Source: JANNBN01 sp963763885 (GTDB lineage: Bacteria > Actinomycetota > Acidimicrobiia > Acidimicrobiales > JANYDT01). Taken from it: a stretch of DNA of 64,000 bases. The notes beneath the pieces are model-generated. The model searched no databases. It was not told where the DNA came from and was given only the letters and a program-made list of their open reading frames with translations. The stretch is taken from assembly GCA_963763885.1 (NCBI GenBank), contig CAVXQD010000001.1, positions 930,001-994,000 on the forward strand, given 5' to 3'. Positions 1 to 8,514 of this stretch are shown in pieces (within the stretch, counting starts at the first letter, position 1; the number at the start of each line of letters is the position of its first letter). The position numbers and the translations under genes are program-made.

Positions 1-848
1 GTGACACCGTCAACAAAAGCGACAAGGTGCCGTTCACCCCGGCGGCAATCGCTGCTGATTGCATCGCTGCGGCCGAAGCCGGCGCTGCAGCGGTCCACAT
101 CCACGTGCGTGACCCCATCACCGGCGCCCCCGCACGTGAGGTCGGCCTCTACCGCGAGGTCGTCGAACGAATCCGCGATTCGGGCACCGACGTGGTCATC
201 AACCTAACTGCAGGCATGGGCGGCGATCTCACACTTGGTTCGGTCGAGAATCCGCTGCCGCCCAGCCCGATCGGAACCGACATGGCCGGAGCCACAGAGC
301 GGATGGAGCACGTTCGCGAGCTTCTCCCCGAGATCTGCACGCTCGATTGTGGCACGATGAACTTCGGCGAGGGCGACTACGTGATGACCAACACGCCCTC
401 GATACTCCTCGAGATGGCACGTCAGACGCAGAAGCTTGGCGTACGGCCCGAACTGGAACTATTCGACCTCGGTCACCTCAGCTTTGCCAAATTCATGGCA
501 GCCCAGGGCTTGCTTGACGACCCGGTGTTGGTGCAGCTCTGCATGGGTATTCCATGGGGCGCTCCCAACGACATGTCCTCATTACTGGCGTTCGTCAACA
601 ACCTTCCGGACGACTGGCACTTCTCGGCCTTCTCCATCGGCCGCGATCAGTTGCCATACGTAGCGGCCGCAGCACTCATGGGCGGCAATGTGCGGGTGGG
701 TCTGGAAGACAACCTGTACCTCGGCCGCGGCCAACTTGCCACCAACGCAGATCTCGTTTCACGCGCTGCAGACGTCATTCGTGGCATGGGCATCGGCCTG
801 ATGTCGGCGTCGGCGATGCGGGACAACCTCTCGCTCAAGAAGCGCTGA
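1..848 (+). CDS. Beta-keto acid cleavage enzyme (BKACE, DUF849), 5' partial
   Basis: BKACE enzymes are Zn-dependent and condense a beta-keto acid with acetyl-CoA, giving acetoacetate and a new CoA ester. The reading frame is already open at base 3 and reads DTVNKSDKVPFTP, so the true start lies before the window. Family marks seen are the metal-binding VHIHVRDPITG near the N-terminus, the LELFDLGHL segment in the middle and GLEDNLYLGRG near the C-terminus. The stop is 3 bp before a carnitine-dehydrogenase-like gene, as in carnitine breakdown operons, where a BKACE cleaves 3-dehydrocarnitine. The family is clear; the substrate is inferred from the neighbour only. Confidence 0.9.
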   Translation, partial: DTVNKSDKVPFTPAAIAADCIAAAEAGAAAVHIHVRDPITGAPAREVGLYREVVERIRDSGTDVVINLTAGMGGDLTLGSVENPLPPSPIGTDMAGATERMEHVRELLPEICTLDCGTMNFGEGDYVMTNTPSILLEMARQTQKLGVRPELELFDLGHLSFAKFMAAQGLLDDPVLVQLCMGIPWGAPNDMSSLLAFVNNLPDDWHFSAFSIGRDQLPYVAAAALMGGNVRVGLEDNLYLGRGQLATNADLVSRAADVIRGMGIGLMSASAMRDNLSLKKR

Positions 849-851
849 GCC

Positions 852-1811
852 ATGGTTCGCGTAGCTGCAGTCGGTGCCGGGGTCATTGGCGCCGGCTGGA
901 TTTCCCGTTTCGCATTGCACGGCCACGACGTGGCCGTGTTCGAACCGAAGGATGACACCTTCGCCGACCTGCAACGAGTCATCGACCGCGCTGGCCGTTC
1001 ATATGCGGACTTAGGAATTGGTGCAGCTCAGCCAGGCGCTGTCACACGGGCGGGCTCCATCGCCGAAGCGGTCTCCGACGCCGTGTTTGTGCAGGAGTCC
1101 GTTCCAGAGGTGATTGCCCTCAAGGCACGGGTACTTGGTGAAATCGATGCCGCGCTGAACGCCGACGGGATCATCGGGTCATCCACCTCTGGCCTCCTGC
1201 CAACGCAGCTCCAAGAGACCCTGTCCAGTCCTCATCGGATGGTGGTTGGCCACCCGTTCAACCCGGTTTATCTGCTTCCGGTTGTGGAAGTTGTCGGCGG
1301 GAAACTGACATCCCCGGAGACAATCGAACGTGCACAGACGTTCTATTCGTCTGTCGGGATGAAGCCGCTTCACATTCGCAAAGAGATCGACGCGTTTGTT
1401 GCCGACCGACTCCTCGAAGCAGTGTGGCGGGAAGCGTTGTGGCTGGTCAACGATGGCATCGCAACCACCCAAGAGATCGACGATGCAATTCGCTACGGAT
1501 TCGGTCTTCGCTGGGCACAGATGGGTATGTTCGAGACTTATCGCATCGCTGGCGGCCCGGCAGGCATGCGCCACTTCATGGCGCAGTTCGGTCCAGCGCT
1601 GGCGTGGCCGTGGTCCAAGCTGACCGACGTCCCAGAGTTCACCGAGGAATTGGTTGACCTCATCGCCACGCAGTCCGACGAGCAGAGCGGCATGTTCACG
1701 CTTGCTGAACTCGAGGAAACCCGCGACGGCAACCTGGTTGCAATCCTGTCAGCGCTGCGCGACCGACGCTGGGGTGCAGGGGCGCTGCTCGACGGCCTCG
1801 AGGACCGCTGA
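852..1811 (+). CDS. 3-hydroxyacyl-CoA dehydrogenase family, L-carnitine dehydrogenase-like
   Basis: NAD-dependent oxidation of a 3-hydroxy substrate, probably L-carnitine to 3-dehydrocarnitine. The N-terminal Rossmann fold opens with VGAGVIGAGWISRF and an acidic residue (VFEP) ends the second strand, which favours NAD. A conserved SSTSGLLPT segment and VVGHPFNPVYLLPVVEVVGG follow, then the helical C-terminal dimerisation domain. At 319 residues it matches stand-alone carnitine dehydrogenases rather than the longer fatty-acid enzymes. It starts 3 bp after the BKACE stop, so the two are almost certainly co-transcribed. Another 3-hydroxy acid substrate is possible. Confidence 0.85.
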   Translation: MVRVAAVGAGVIGAGWISRFALHGHDVAVFEPKDDTFADLQRVIDRAGRSYADLGIGAAQPGAVTRAGSIAEAVSDAVFVQESVPEVIALKARVLGEIDAALNADGIIGSSTSGLLPTQLQETLSSPHRMVVGHPFNPVYLLPVVEVVGGKLTSPETIERAQTFYSSVGMKPLHIRKEIDAFVADRLLEAVWREALWLVNDGIATTQEIDDAIRYGFGLRWAQMGMFETYRIAGGPAGMRHFMAQFGPALAWPWSKLTDVPEFTEELVDLIATQSDEQSGMFTLAELEETRDGNLVAILSALRDRRWGAGALLDGLEDR

Positions 1812-1874
1812 GCTCAATCGTCGAACGACAGAGCGGCTGCGATCCGCTGGTCGGACACCAGCCAGAATGGCGCC

Positions 1875-2903
1875 GTGCGGATTCAGTCACCCAGCCGGTA
1901 CCAGGAACCCGACTACCTCCCCTGGGACGGACGACGCGTGCCAATCACATTTGTGGGTGGTTATCTCGGCACCGGCAAGACCACGGTCATCAACGAGTTG
2001 CTGGCTGCAGCTGACCGGCCCGTTGCGGTGATTGTCAACGACGTCGGATCAGTCAACATCGACGCACGGCTCATTCGTCGGGCAACTGCCGACATGATCG
2101 AGTTGACCGACGGTTGCATCTGCTGCAGTTCAATCGATGGGATGGGCGCAGCGCTGGACGCCATTCGAGGGCGTTCACTTCCGCCCGATCACGTGGTGGT
2201 GGAGTTGAGCGGCGTGGCTGATCCGCAGCGGATGATTCCCTGGGGTAAGTCGGCCGGGTTTCGGCTGGACGGCGTTGTCGTGGTTGTTGGAGCGGATCAG
2301 ATGACCGGTCCCCCGCTTCCGGACACGGTGGCAGCAAACATACGTACACATATCGAATCGGCTGATCTGTTGATCCTCACCAAGACGGACCTACTCGACG
2401 TAGCCACGGCAACCGAAGCCCGCACTATGGTGGCAACATTGGCTCCGGGTGTGCCGATCTTCGAAAGCGCCTCCGGTCGACTGTTGCCCGGCGCTCTCGG
2501 GCGGTTGCTCAACCTTGGGGGTCGACGGACAGAGGGGCCGACAGCCACCCAAGCACCGACGATGTTCGATCTGCATGAGGTGTCTTCGGTTCCTGCGCCC
2601 GTCGGCCTCAGCGTGGCGGAATTGCATCAGTGGGTTCAGGACCTCGCAACAGTCCAACGATCACCGGACGGATTAGCGCCGCGGGGCCAACTCGTGCGGG
2701 CGAAAGGGATCGTTGCGACCTCCGACGTTGGCATCGTTCTTCTCCAACTGGTCGGCCCTCGGATCGACATCGAGCCGCTGCCGCTCCCCGAGCACCAACC
2801 CGCCACGAATAGGTTGCTCCACCTCGCGTTCAACTCCGATCCCTCCGTTCACCGCTCGGCCGCGCCCGTGACCGACATCGTGCTCATTCACCTGGCGTGC
2901 TGA
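1875..2903 (+). CDS. CobW/COG0523-family GTPase (putative metal chaperone)
   Basis: COG0523 GTPases deliver metals such as zinc or cobalt to client proteins. The P-loop GYLGTGKTT is near residues 29-37, the metal-binding CxCC motif is GCICCS at 80-85, and the guanine-specificity motif is LTKTDLL. A short C-terminal domain follows. The GTG start is preceded by CAGAAT ending 6 nt upstream, suggesting a leaderless transcript. The last about 30 residues (NRLLHLAFNSDPSVHRSAAP and on) are encoded by a copy of the dispersed repeat found elsewhere in the window, so the natural C-terminus appears to have been replaced or extended. The gene converges on the P-loop kinase with 25 bp between the stops. 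Confidence 0.88.
   Translation: MRIQSPSRYQEPDYLPWDGRRVPITFVGGYLGTGKTTVINELLAAADRPVAVIVNDVGSVNIDARLIRRATADMIELTDGCICCSSIDGMGAALDAIRGRSLPPDHVVVELSGVADPQRMIPWGKSAGFRLDGVVVVVGADQMTGPPLPDTVAANIRTHIESADLLILTKTDLLDVATATEARTMVATLAPGVPIFESASGRLLPGALGRLLNLGGRRTEGPTATQAPTMFDLHEVSSVPAPVGLSVAELHQWVQDLATVQRSPDGLAPRGQLVRAKGIVATSDVGIVLLQLVGPRIDIEPLPLPEHQPATNRLLHLAFNSDPSVHRSAAPVTDIVLIHLAC
2808..2870 (+). repeat. Dispersed about 60-bp repeat element, single copy in cobW 3' end
   Basis: This stretch (starting AATAGGTTGCTCCACCTCG and ending CTCGGCCGCGCCCGTG) matches the 66-bp unit repeated at 3241-3570 with a few substitutions, and matches 39516-39573 in reverse orientation. It lies inside the coding sequence of the CobW protein and supplies most of its last 30 residues. 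Confidence 0.85.
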
Positions 2904-2928
2904 ACCCACCGGGGCCACGCCCTGTGGA

Positions 2929-3801
2929 TCAGACCGCACGGTTGAGATGTTTCATCACCGCGTCGAGGTTGGATCCAAGAGGATTCACGCTGTCGACCAC
3001 GATCTTCGCAACATCTAACGGTTGATAGGCCGCCCGAGACCGCTCGACGTCGGCAACGGTCAGTTCGTACCATCCAGGAATTCCTCGGTCACGCCCGACA
3101 ACACGGGCGCGATGCACATCGGCATCGCTGCAGACGCATTCGACGATGGACATTTTGGCCCCGGTGCGTTCGGCGAGGTCGGCCCACAATTCCAACGCGC
3201 CGTGTCGTCCAACGAGATCGAGGACAACCCCGCGCCCGTGTCTAATGGGTTGCTCCACCTCGGATTCGACTCCGATCCCTCCGCTCACCACTCGGCCGCG
3301 CCCGGGTCTAATGGGTTGCTCCACCTCGGATTCGACTCCGATCCCTCCGCTCACCACTCGGCCGCGCCCGGGTCTAATGGGTTGCTCCACCTCGGATTCG
3401 ACTCCGATCCCTCCGCTCACCACTCGGCCGCGCCCGGGTCTAATGGGTTGCTCCACCTCGGATTCGACTCCGATCCCTCCGCTCACCACTCGGCCGCGCC
3501 CGGGTCTAATGGGTTGCTCCACCTCGGATTCGACTCCGATCCCTCCGCTCACCACTCGGCCGCGCCCGGGTCTCAACTGTTGTTCCGCTATCCGCGCCAT
3601 CAGCGTCCAACCCACCGACCGCTGACGTTCGACCGGGGACTCCACAACGGCCCACACTTCGGGAAACGTACGCAACGCCGACATCACCCAGTCGAAGCTG
3701 ATTGTTGTCGCCCCGATCGCTTCTGCAATGGCTTCGGCGATCGTGGACTTTCCAGACCCCGTGTATCCACTCACGACAACCAGTGCTTTCGGTGCCGTCA
3801 T
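2929..3801 (-). CDS. P-loop kinase/ATPase (zeta-toxin-like AAA family) interrupted by five 22-residue repeats
   Basis: A small nucleotide-binding protein, probably a kinase acting on a small molecule. The P-loop GYTGSGKST is at about residues 12-20 and a core strand VVLDLVG follows later. Between them, residues 77-186 are five identical 22-residue units (each beginning RPGRGRVVSGG) encoded by the 66-bp tandem repeat at 3241-3570. Without them the protein would read EQQL-RHGRGVVLDLVG and be about 180 residues, normal for the family. The insert keeps the frame, but whether the fold survives is unknown. I chose the ATG at 3801 because it places the P-loop near the N-terminus; an upstream GTG at 3924 is possible. 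Confidence 0.75.
   Translation of the reverse strand: MTAPKALVVVSGYTGSGKSTIAEAIAEAIGATTISFDWVMSALRTFPEVWAVVESPVERQRSVGWTLMARIAEQQLRPGRGRVVSGGIGVESEVEQPIRPGRGRVVSGGIGVESEVEQPIRPGRGRVVSGGIGVESEVEQPIRPGRGRVVSGGIGVESEVEQPIRPGRGRVVSGGIGVESEVEQPIRHGRGVVLDLVGRHGALELWADLAERTGAKMSIVECVCSDADVHRARVVGRDRGIPGWYELTVADVERSRAAYQPLDVAKIVVDSVNPLGSNLDAVMKHLNRAV
3241..3570. repeat. Five exact 66-bp tandem copies of the dispersed element
   Basis: Units begin at 3241, 3307, 3373, 3439 and 3505, each starting TCTAATGGGTTGCTCC and ending CGCGCCCGGG, with no difference seen between copies. The flanks show microhomology to the unit ends: CGCGCCCGTG just before the array, and TGTTGTTCC just after it versus GGTTGCTCC in the unit. 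The array is in frame with the minus-strand kinase gene. Exact identity implies recent expansion, or an assembly artefact. Confidence 0.95.
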
Positions 3802-4017
3802 CGAGGGTCCCGTCGACTCGCCCTGAACCACGATGCTGTCCACTTCGCAAAGGGTACCGAACTGAGCCGCGCAGCGCTCACGCACTGTCGCGCATAGTTG
3901 TGGAATCCGTGAGGTAGCGGCCACCGGTTTCCACGATTACGAAACCGCTCTGCCGCTGTGCCACCTGACACATGGGCGCACTGGTCAGCCACCAGCTGTT
4001 GCGAGCAGACTGATCCG

Positions 4018-6087
4018 ATGCCCGAATTGCACCTGGCCGCAAGCGCTTCGGGCGTCGACCCACACGCGGGCCAAACTGAGCAAGCCGATGCTGGCGTCCA
4101 GATCGGAATCGACACGGGCGGAACCTTCACCGATGCGGCAGCGGTCACCCGCGACGCCAACGGCGCCATGCATGTGGTGGCCACGGCGAAGGCGCTGACG
4201 ACAAAAGGTGACCTTGCCATCGGTGTCGGCGATGCGCTTGGTGCCGTGATGCAACAACTTCGCTCAAAGGACCCTCGCATCCAGGTCGACCTCATCTCGG
4301 TCTCAACCACGCTCGCAACAAACGCAGTCGTGGAAGGACACGGCGACCGGGTTGGCGCGGTTCTCGTCGGCTTCGATGACCAAATGGTCGAACGAATCGG
4401 AATCGCCGCAGCGTTCCCGGACAGCCCAGTGATCCGAATCGCCGGGGGCCACAACCACGCTGGTTTCGAGCACACACCGCTTGACCTCACCGCCCTCGCT
4501 GAACACCTCGAGTGTGCTCCGCCGGACCTCAAGGCGTTCGCTGTGTGCTCGGTGTTCGCAGTGCGTAACCCGGAACACGAACGTGCCGTTGCAGACTTCA
4601 TCACGCAACGCACGGGTCTCCCCGTCACCATGTCCAGCCAACTCACTGGCGCTCTCGACGCAACTCGCCGCGCCCTTACGGCCATCCTCAACGCTCGCCT
4701 CGTCGGACGCATCAGCCGCTTGATTGAGGCAGTCCAATCAGCGCGCCAGGCGTTGCAACTCGACTGCGCGGTACTCGTGGTGAAGGGCGACGGGACCCGA
4801 GCAACTGCTGACTCAATTCGCTTTCGTCCCATCGAAACTGTGATGAGCGGCCCGGCGGCCAGCACCATCGGAGCTGCTGCTATGTCAGGACTCTCCGACT
4901 GCATCATGAGCGACGTCGGCGGCACCACCACCGACGTTGCCGTGCTCGTCAACGGACGGCCAGCCTTACGAGACGACGGCTCACGGGTCGGCGGCTGGAA
5001 CACGCTTGTACGGGCAGCTGATATCCGTACATACGGTTTGGGTGGCGACAGTGAAGTTCACTCCGCAAACGGTGCTGTGACGGTCGGTCCGCAACGAGTG
5101 ATCCCGGTATCCCTTCTTGCGGATCGATTCCCCGAAGTGATTCCGATGCTGCATCGCGACATCGCCGCAAGCGAAATCGCAAACGCCAACCAGGGGCGCT
5201 TCTGCACCCTTCCATTCGGCGCCGACGGGAGCCTTCCCGAGTCGCTCACCGAGACAGAATCCGCCATCGTGTCGTCGCTGTTGGACGGGCCACGTCCGGT
5301 ACGGGACGTGGTGTCGACGGCCCGCACGCAGCGGGTTCTGCAGTCCCTCGTACGAAAGGGCATCGTGGCCCTGAGTGCATTGTCTGTGGCCGACGCTGCG
5401 CACATCCTCGGCCGCCAGCACATGTGGTCCACGGAAGCTGCGGTACTGGCAGCGAGACTCTTTGCACGTGTGCATACGATGCGCGACACCGACGAAGCTG
5501 ACGCAGCCGCACTGGCCGAAAAAATCATCGACGCCGCGGTCACCCAAAGCGGGCTAGCCATCTTCGAATCTGCGATGGGGAACGACGCACCCAGCTCCGC
5601 TGACACCGCCTTTCTGACCGACGTCGCAGCCGGCCGGCATCAACGCCCAGGAATCACCTTCAGCATCACGCCGACACTTCCAATCGTCGCTGTGGGAGGT
5701 CCCGCCCCGTTGCTGTACCCCGAGGTGGGCCGCCGCTTGGGTTGCAACGTCATTCTCACCGAGCACGGTGCCGTCGCCAACGCAGTTGGGGCCGCACTCG
5801 GGCCGGTGATCGTAGAAGTAGTGGTGCGAATCGAGCACTCCAACGACGCGTTTCGCGTGGTGTCACCCGAGGGTGCATCAACTCACGCAACGCTTGAAGA
5901 AGCGCTCACACGCGTGGAGCAACTGGCTGTGTCGACCGCGACCCGACGCTGCATCACGGAAGGTGCCGCAGACCCGGTCACGAAATCAACCCAAGACCTC
6001 GTCTACCTGCCCGGCCGAACCGACGATGCCGGATTGTTGAGCGCCACGGTGACCGCAATCGCAACCGGCCACCCACGCACCCGATGA
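4018..6087 (+). CDS. Hydantoinase A / N-methylhydantoinase A-like protein (HyuA family)
   Basis: HyuA-family proteins belong to the acetate/sugar kinase-Hsp70-actin fold and hydrolyse hydantoin-like or oxoproline rings, usually with ATP and a HyuB partner. The N-terminal phosphate-binding motif GIDTGGTFTDA is at about residues 30-40, then STTLATNAVVEG, and a second nucleotide motif DVGGTTTDVAVL in the hydantoinase domain. The 689-residue length is normal for HyuA. No HyuB gene follows: the next gene is on the opposite strand. The ATG at 4018 was preferred to 3958 because CAGACT ends 6 nt before it, as at other starts here, and less unrelated N-terminus is added. The substrate cannot be named. 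Confidence 0.85.
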   Translation: MPELHLAASASGVDPHAGQTEQADAGVQIGIDTGGTFTDAAAVTRDANGAMHVVATAKALTTKGDLAIGVGDALGAVMQQLRSKDPRIQVDLISVSTTLATNAVVEGHGDRVGAVLVGFDDQMVERIGIAAAFPDSPVIRIAGGHNHAGFEHTPLDLTALAEHLECAPPDLKAFAVCSVFAVRNPEHERAVADFITQRTGLPVTMSSQLTGALDATRRALTAILNARLVGRISRLIEAVQSARQALQLDCAVLVVKGDGTRATADSIRFRPIETVMSGPAASTIGAAAMSGLSDCIMSDVGGTTTDVAVLVNGRPALRDDGSRVGGWNTLVRAADIRTYGLGGDSEVHSANGAVTVGPQRVIPVSLLADRFPEVIPMLHRDIAASEIANANQGRFCTLPFGADGSLPESLTETESAIVSSLLDGPRPVRDVVSTARTQRVLQSLVRKGIVALSALSVADAAHILGRQHMWSTEAAVLAARLFARVHTMRDTDEADAAALAEKIIDAAVTQSGLAIFESAMGNDAPSSADTAFLTDVAAGRHQRPGITFSITPTLPIVAVGGPAPLLYPEVGRRLGCNVILTEHGAVANAVGAALGPVIVEVVVRIEHSNDAFRVVSPEGASTHATLEEALTRVEQLAVSTATRRCITEGAADPVTKSTQDLVYLPGRTDDAGLLSATVTAIATGHPRTR

Positions 6088-6138
6088 CCCGAGACGCGCT
6101 GCACCCGCAGAGTTGAGCAGGCCCACCTGGCCAATACC

Positions 6139-7467
6139 TCAGAGCATCTGTTTGCGGATTGGTTCGCTTCCTTCCGGATAGCTCCCCGTCACCTCAGACG
6201 ACTCCAACGCAACGGCCTGATAGATGCCCTTCGCCATCAACGAAGTGGCTTCTTTGCGACGACGGTCATAGAGCAATGCACGAACCTCGTGGGCTGCACC
6301 ATTGGCCGGATCAACTCGGACCGCGAACTCGATGAGTTCTCCGGCAGTGCGCAGGTCTCCCGTCGCCATCAGTTCAACGACCCGGCGAACCACAGGTTCC
6401 ACTCCCCCGGCAAGCGCAACAACTTCTGCAGCAACCGAAGCCTCCGGAGCCGGATGGAGATGCGCAGGGTTGCGGTCCCACCAACCACCATAGGTTCGCC
6501 AAATGTTGCGCACCACGAACTCTGGCTCGTCGTAGAACGGTTTCAGCCACGGCAGCGCCAACGTCTCTGCGGGAACCGTGACGGTATGCAGTACCTCGTC
6601 GAGGCTGGCGTCCTGGTTCAACAACTCGATCACCCCCGAGACCAAACCCTCGAGGGCGGAGGCCGTTGACTCCAGAACACGATCCGCGCGCTGTGTACCG
6701 AACAGCGGCAGTCCGTGCGCAGGACCAACCACCTCAGGTCTGACTGCTGCCATACGCCGCAACGCGGCCGCCCATTCCGCTGGGTAGCGAAGCACCTTCT
6801 GCGGGTTACCGCAGTTGGGGAAGTTCCAGATGAGGAAGTCTCCGACGAAGAGCGTGTCGTGGCCCTCCCACAGCGTCCATGCATGGTCGTCGGTCTCGCC
6901 CTTGTCGTGGCGAAGTACGAACCGGTCATCGCCGACAGTCAGCGTCATCGAATCGTCGAAATCAACGTCTGGGTCCGGTGTACCTTCCGGGACGAACGGA
7001 CCCGCGTCGGTGATGGACATTCCCAACTTCATTCCTGGGCGGAACTGCCGCTGGTTGATGGTTGTGTTGTAGCCGTTGGTGCTGCGATACCGCGCAAGGC
7101 GAGGAGCAACATTGCGATGCCCAACTACCACGGGCCGCCGGTCTCCCCTGCTGGCAGCATCGGCAAGGATCGACGCCACTCCGCCCACATGGTCGATGTG
7201 GCCATGGGTCACAACAATGGTGTGAATTGGATCGTTTGACCATTTACGAATTGCCGTAAGGACTTTCGGTGCCGCAGGCGCCCCGCTAGCATCGAACAGC
7301 ACTAACCCGTCAGCGGTGCGGACCACCCACACGTGCGAGAACGACTCAACCACCGCAAGGTTGTCGTCTATCTCCGTGAGCTCTTGAGTGATGCGATTGA
7401 CCTTTGCGCCCTCCTCCGTGTCTACGACCGAATTGGCGAAATCGAACAGTGCAGATTGTTTTGGCAC
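6139..7467 (-). CDS. Metallo-beta-lactamase-fold hydrolase, alkyl-sulfatase-like
   Basis: The MBL-fold domain shows the binuclear metal motif THGHIDH at about residues 87-93, a later GETDDHAW segment, and GPAHG. The C-terminal third contains YGGWWDRNPAHLHP, the signature of the alkyl-sulfatase dimerisation region (SdsA1/BDS1 type), and a tail resembling their helical domain. These enzymes cleave alkyl sulfate esters. At 442 residues it is shorter than classic secreted SdsA1 (about 650) and has no signal peptide, so the substrate may differ. It is the last gene of a three-gene minus-strand run after the DUF4432 protein and the DMT transporter. The start is GTG. Confidence 0.8.
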   Translation of the reverse strand: MPKQSALFDFANSVVDTEEGAKVNRITQELTEIDDNLAVVESFSHVWVVRTADGLVLFDASGAPAAPKVLTAIRKWSNDPIHTIVVTHGHIDHVGGVASILADAASRGDRRPVVVGHRNVAPRLARYRSTNGYNTTINQRQFRPGMKLGMSITDAGPFVPEGTPDPDVDFDDSMTLTVGDDRFVLRHDKGETDDHAWTLWEGHDTLFVGDFLIWNFPNCGNPQKVLRYPAEWAAALRRMAAVRPEVVGPAHGLPLFGTQRADRVLESTASALEGLVSGVIELLNQDASLDEVLHTVTVPAETLALPWLKPFYDEPEFVVRNIWRTYGGWWDRNPAHLHPAPEASVAAEVVALAGGVEPVVRRVVELMATGDLRTAGELIEFAVRVDPANGAAHEVRALLYDRRRKEATSLMAKGIYQAVALESSEVTGSYPEGSEPIRKQML

Positions 7468-7502
7468 CCCACCAGACTTGCCGATTCAGCCCTGCGCTGC
7501 CA

Positions 7503-7560
7503 CCCGGGTCTCAGACCCCGTGTTTCACGTGAGACCGGGTCTCGATCAGACCCCGTGTTC
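7503..7560. repeat. Short direct and inverted repeats at the end of the transporter gene
   Basis: CAGACCCCGTGTT occurs twice about 35 bp apart, with GGTCTC and GAGACC arms interleaved, so several small hairpins can form. The second copy contains the transporter stop codon. It may be a partial duplication or a processing or termination site between the transporter and the sulfatase-like gene; no T-run follows. Confidence 0.45.
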
Positions 7561-8514
7561 AGCCTCGGCCGCAGAGATGGGGGCCGAGATCCCAGAGCGT
7601 GTCTGACCGAACGCCTGCAAAACCACCCCAGAAAGGATCAGTAGCCCACCAAAAATGGCGGCGGGCGAAGGAACCTCGGAAAAGGCGATCCACACCAGTA
7701 ACGGCACCGCAATCGTCTCGACCTGGGCAAGCACGGTGACGGCCACCGGTGGAACTGTTTTCGTTGCCCGGTTGAAAGTCAGCGTACCGACGACGATCAA
7801 GATAGCGCCGTGGAAGATGGCAAACCCGGCGTCCTGCCAATCCGGCACAAGGCTGTTTCCTGCCCCGATGGTGACGACCGCACAGAGCAGGATCATGATC
7901 GACGAATACCCCGGCATGGCCGGTGACCAGTCAGCTGTTGTTCGCCTGCGCAGACATATCACATAACCCGCAAACCCAAACGAACAGAACAGCCCGGCAA
8001 GGTTGCCGCGCAGGGTTGGTGCCAACCCATCTCCTCGCGAACCGCCCGATGGTCCATAAGCCAGCATCAACAACCCAGCTCCGGCCAACGCCATCGCGAG
8101 GTACGTCGAACGAGCGAAGCGTTCCTTCATGAACACAAAGCCGATGAACGCCGCGACAAACGGGCTCAGCGATGCAAAAAAGGACGCGTTGGCCGCAGTT
8201 GTGTTTTTGAGTGCGTAGACGAACCCAAGCGATGCGCTGAGGAGTGCTGCCGAAGCTGTCACCATGAGCCACCCGCTGGTCCATGCCCTCACCAGCGGTG
8301 CGCGTTCGCGTCGCACTGTTGCGAGCACCTGCGTACCGACGATGATGCCGATCGACCGCCACAGCAGGTATTGCCAGGCGTCGGTGCCGTCGGACCACCG
8401 GTTACACAGCGCGCCGAGGCTCCAAACAAACGCCGCTGCCATTGCCAACAACGCGCCTGTGAACGGAACCTCGCGTTGACTGGAGGCCCGGCTGGAATGA
8501 GATACGGCGGTCAC
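7546..8514 (-). CDS. DMT-superfamily transporter (EamA family)
   Basis: An integral membrane protein of 322 residues with about ten hydrophobic segments arranged as two EamA repeats, the usual size and layout of drug/metabolite transporters. Characteristic residues include ALCNRWSDG in the first helix region and LVWIAFSEVPSPAAIFGGLLILSGV in segments near the C-terminus. Its start overlaps the DUF4432 stop by 4 bp (ATGA), so translation is probably coupled. The transported compound is unknown; the operon context suggests a sugar-like or sulfated compound, which is inference. Confidence 0.85.
   Translation of the reverse strand: MTAVSHSSRASSQREVPFTGALLAMAAAFVWSLGALCNRWSDGTDAWQYLLWRSIGIIVGTQVLATVRRERAPLVRAWTSGWLMVTASAALLSASLGFVYALKNTTAANASFFASLSPFVAAFIGFVFMKERFARSTYLAMALAGAGLLMLAYGPSGGSRGDGLAPTLRGNLAGLFCSFGFAGYVICLRRRTTADWSPAMPGYSSIMILLCAVVTIGAGNSLVPDWQDAGFAIFHGAILIVVGTLTFNRATKTVPPVAVTVLAQVETIAVPLLVWIAFSEVPSPAAIFGGLLILSGVVLQAFGQTRSGISAPISAAEAEHGV

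Noticed and set aside
3241..3570. Tandem units as a CRISPR array
   Set aside because: Units are contiguous with no variable spacers and no cas genes nearby.
3022..3897. Long plus-strand frame across the tandem repeats
   Set aside because: It is open only because the repeat unit is open in several frames. The minus-strand frame carries the P-loop and family motifs.
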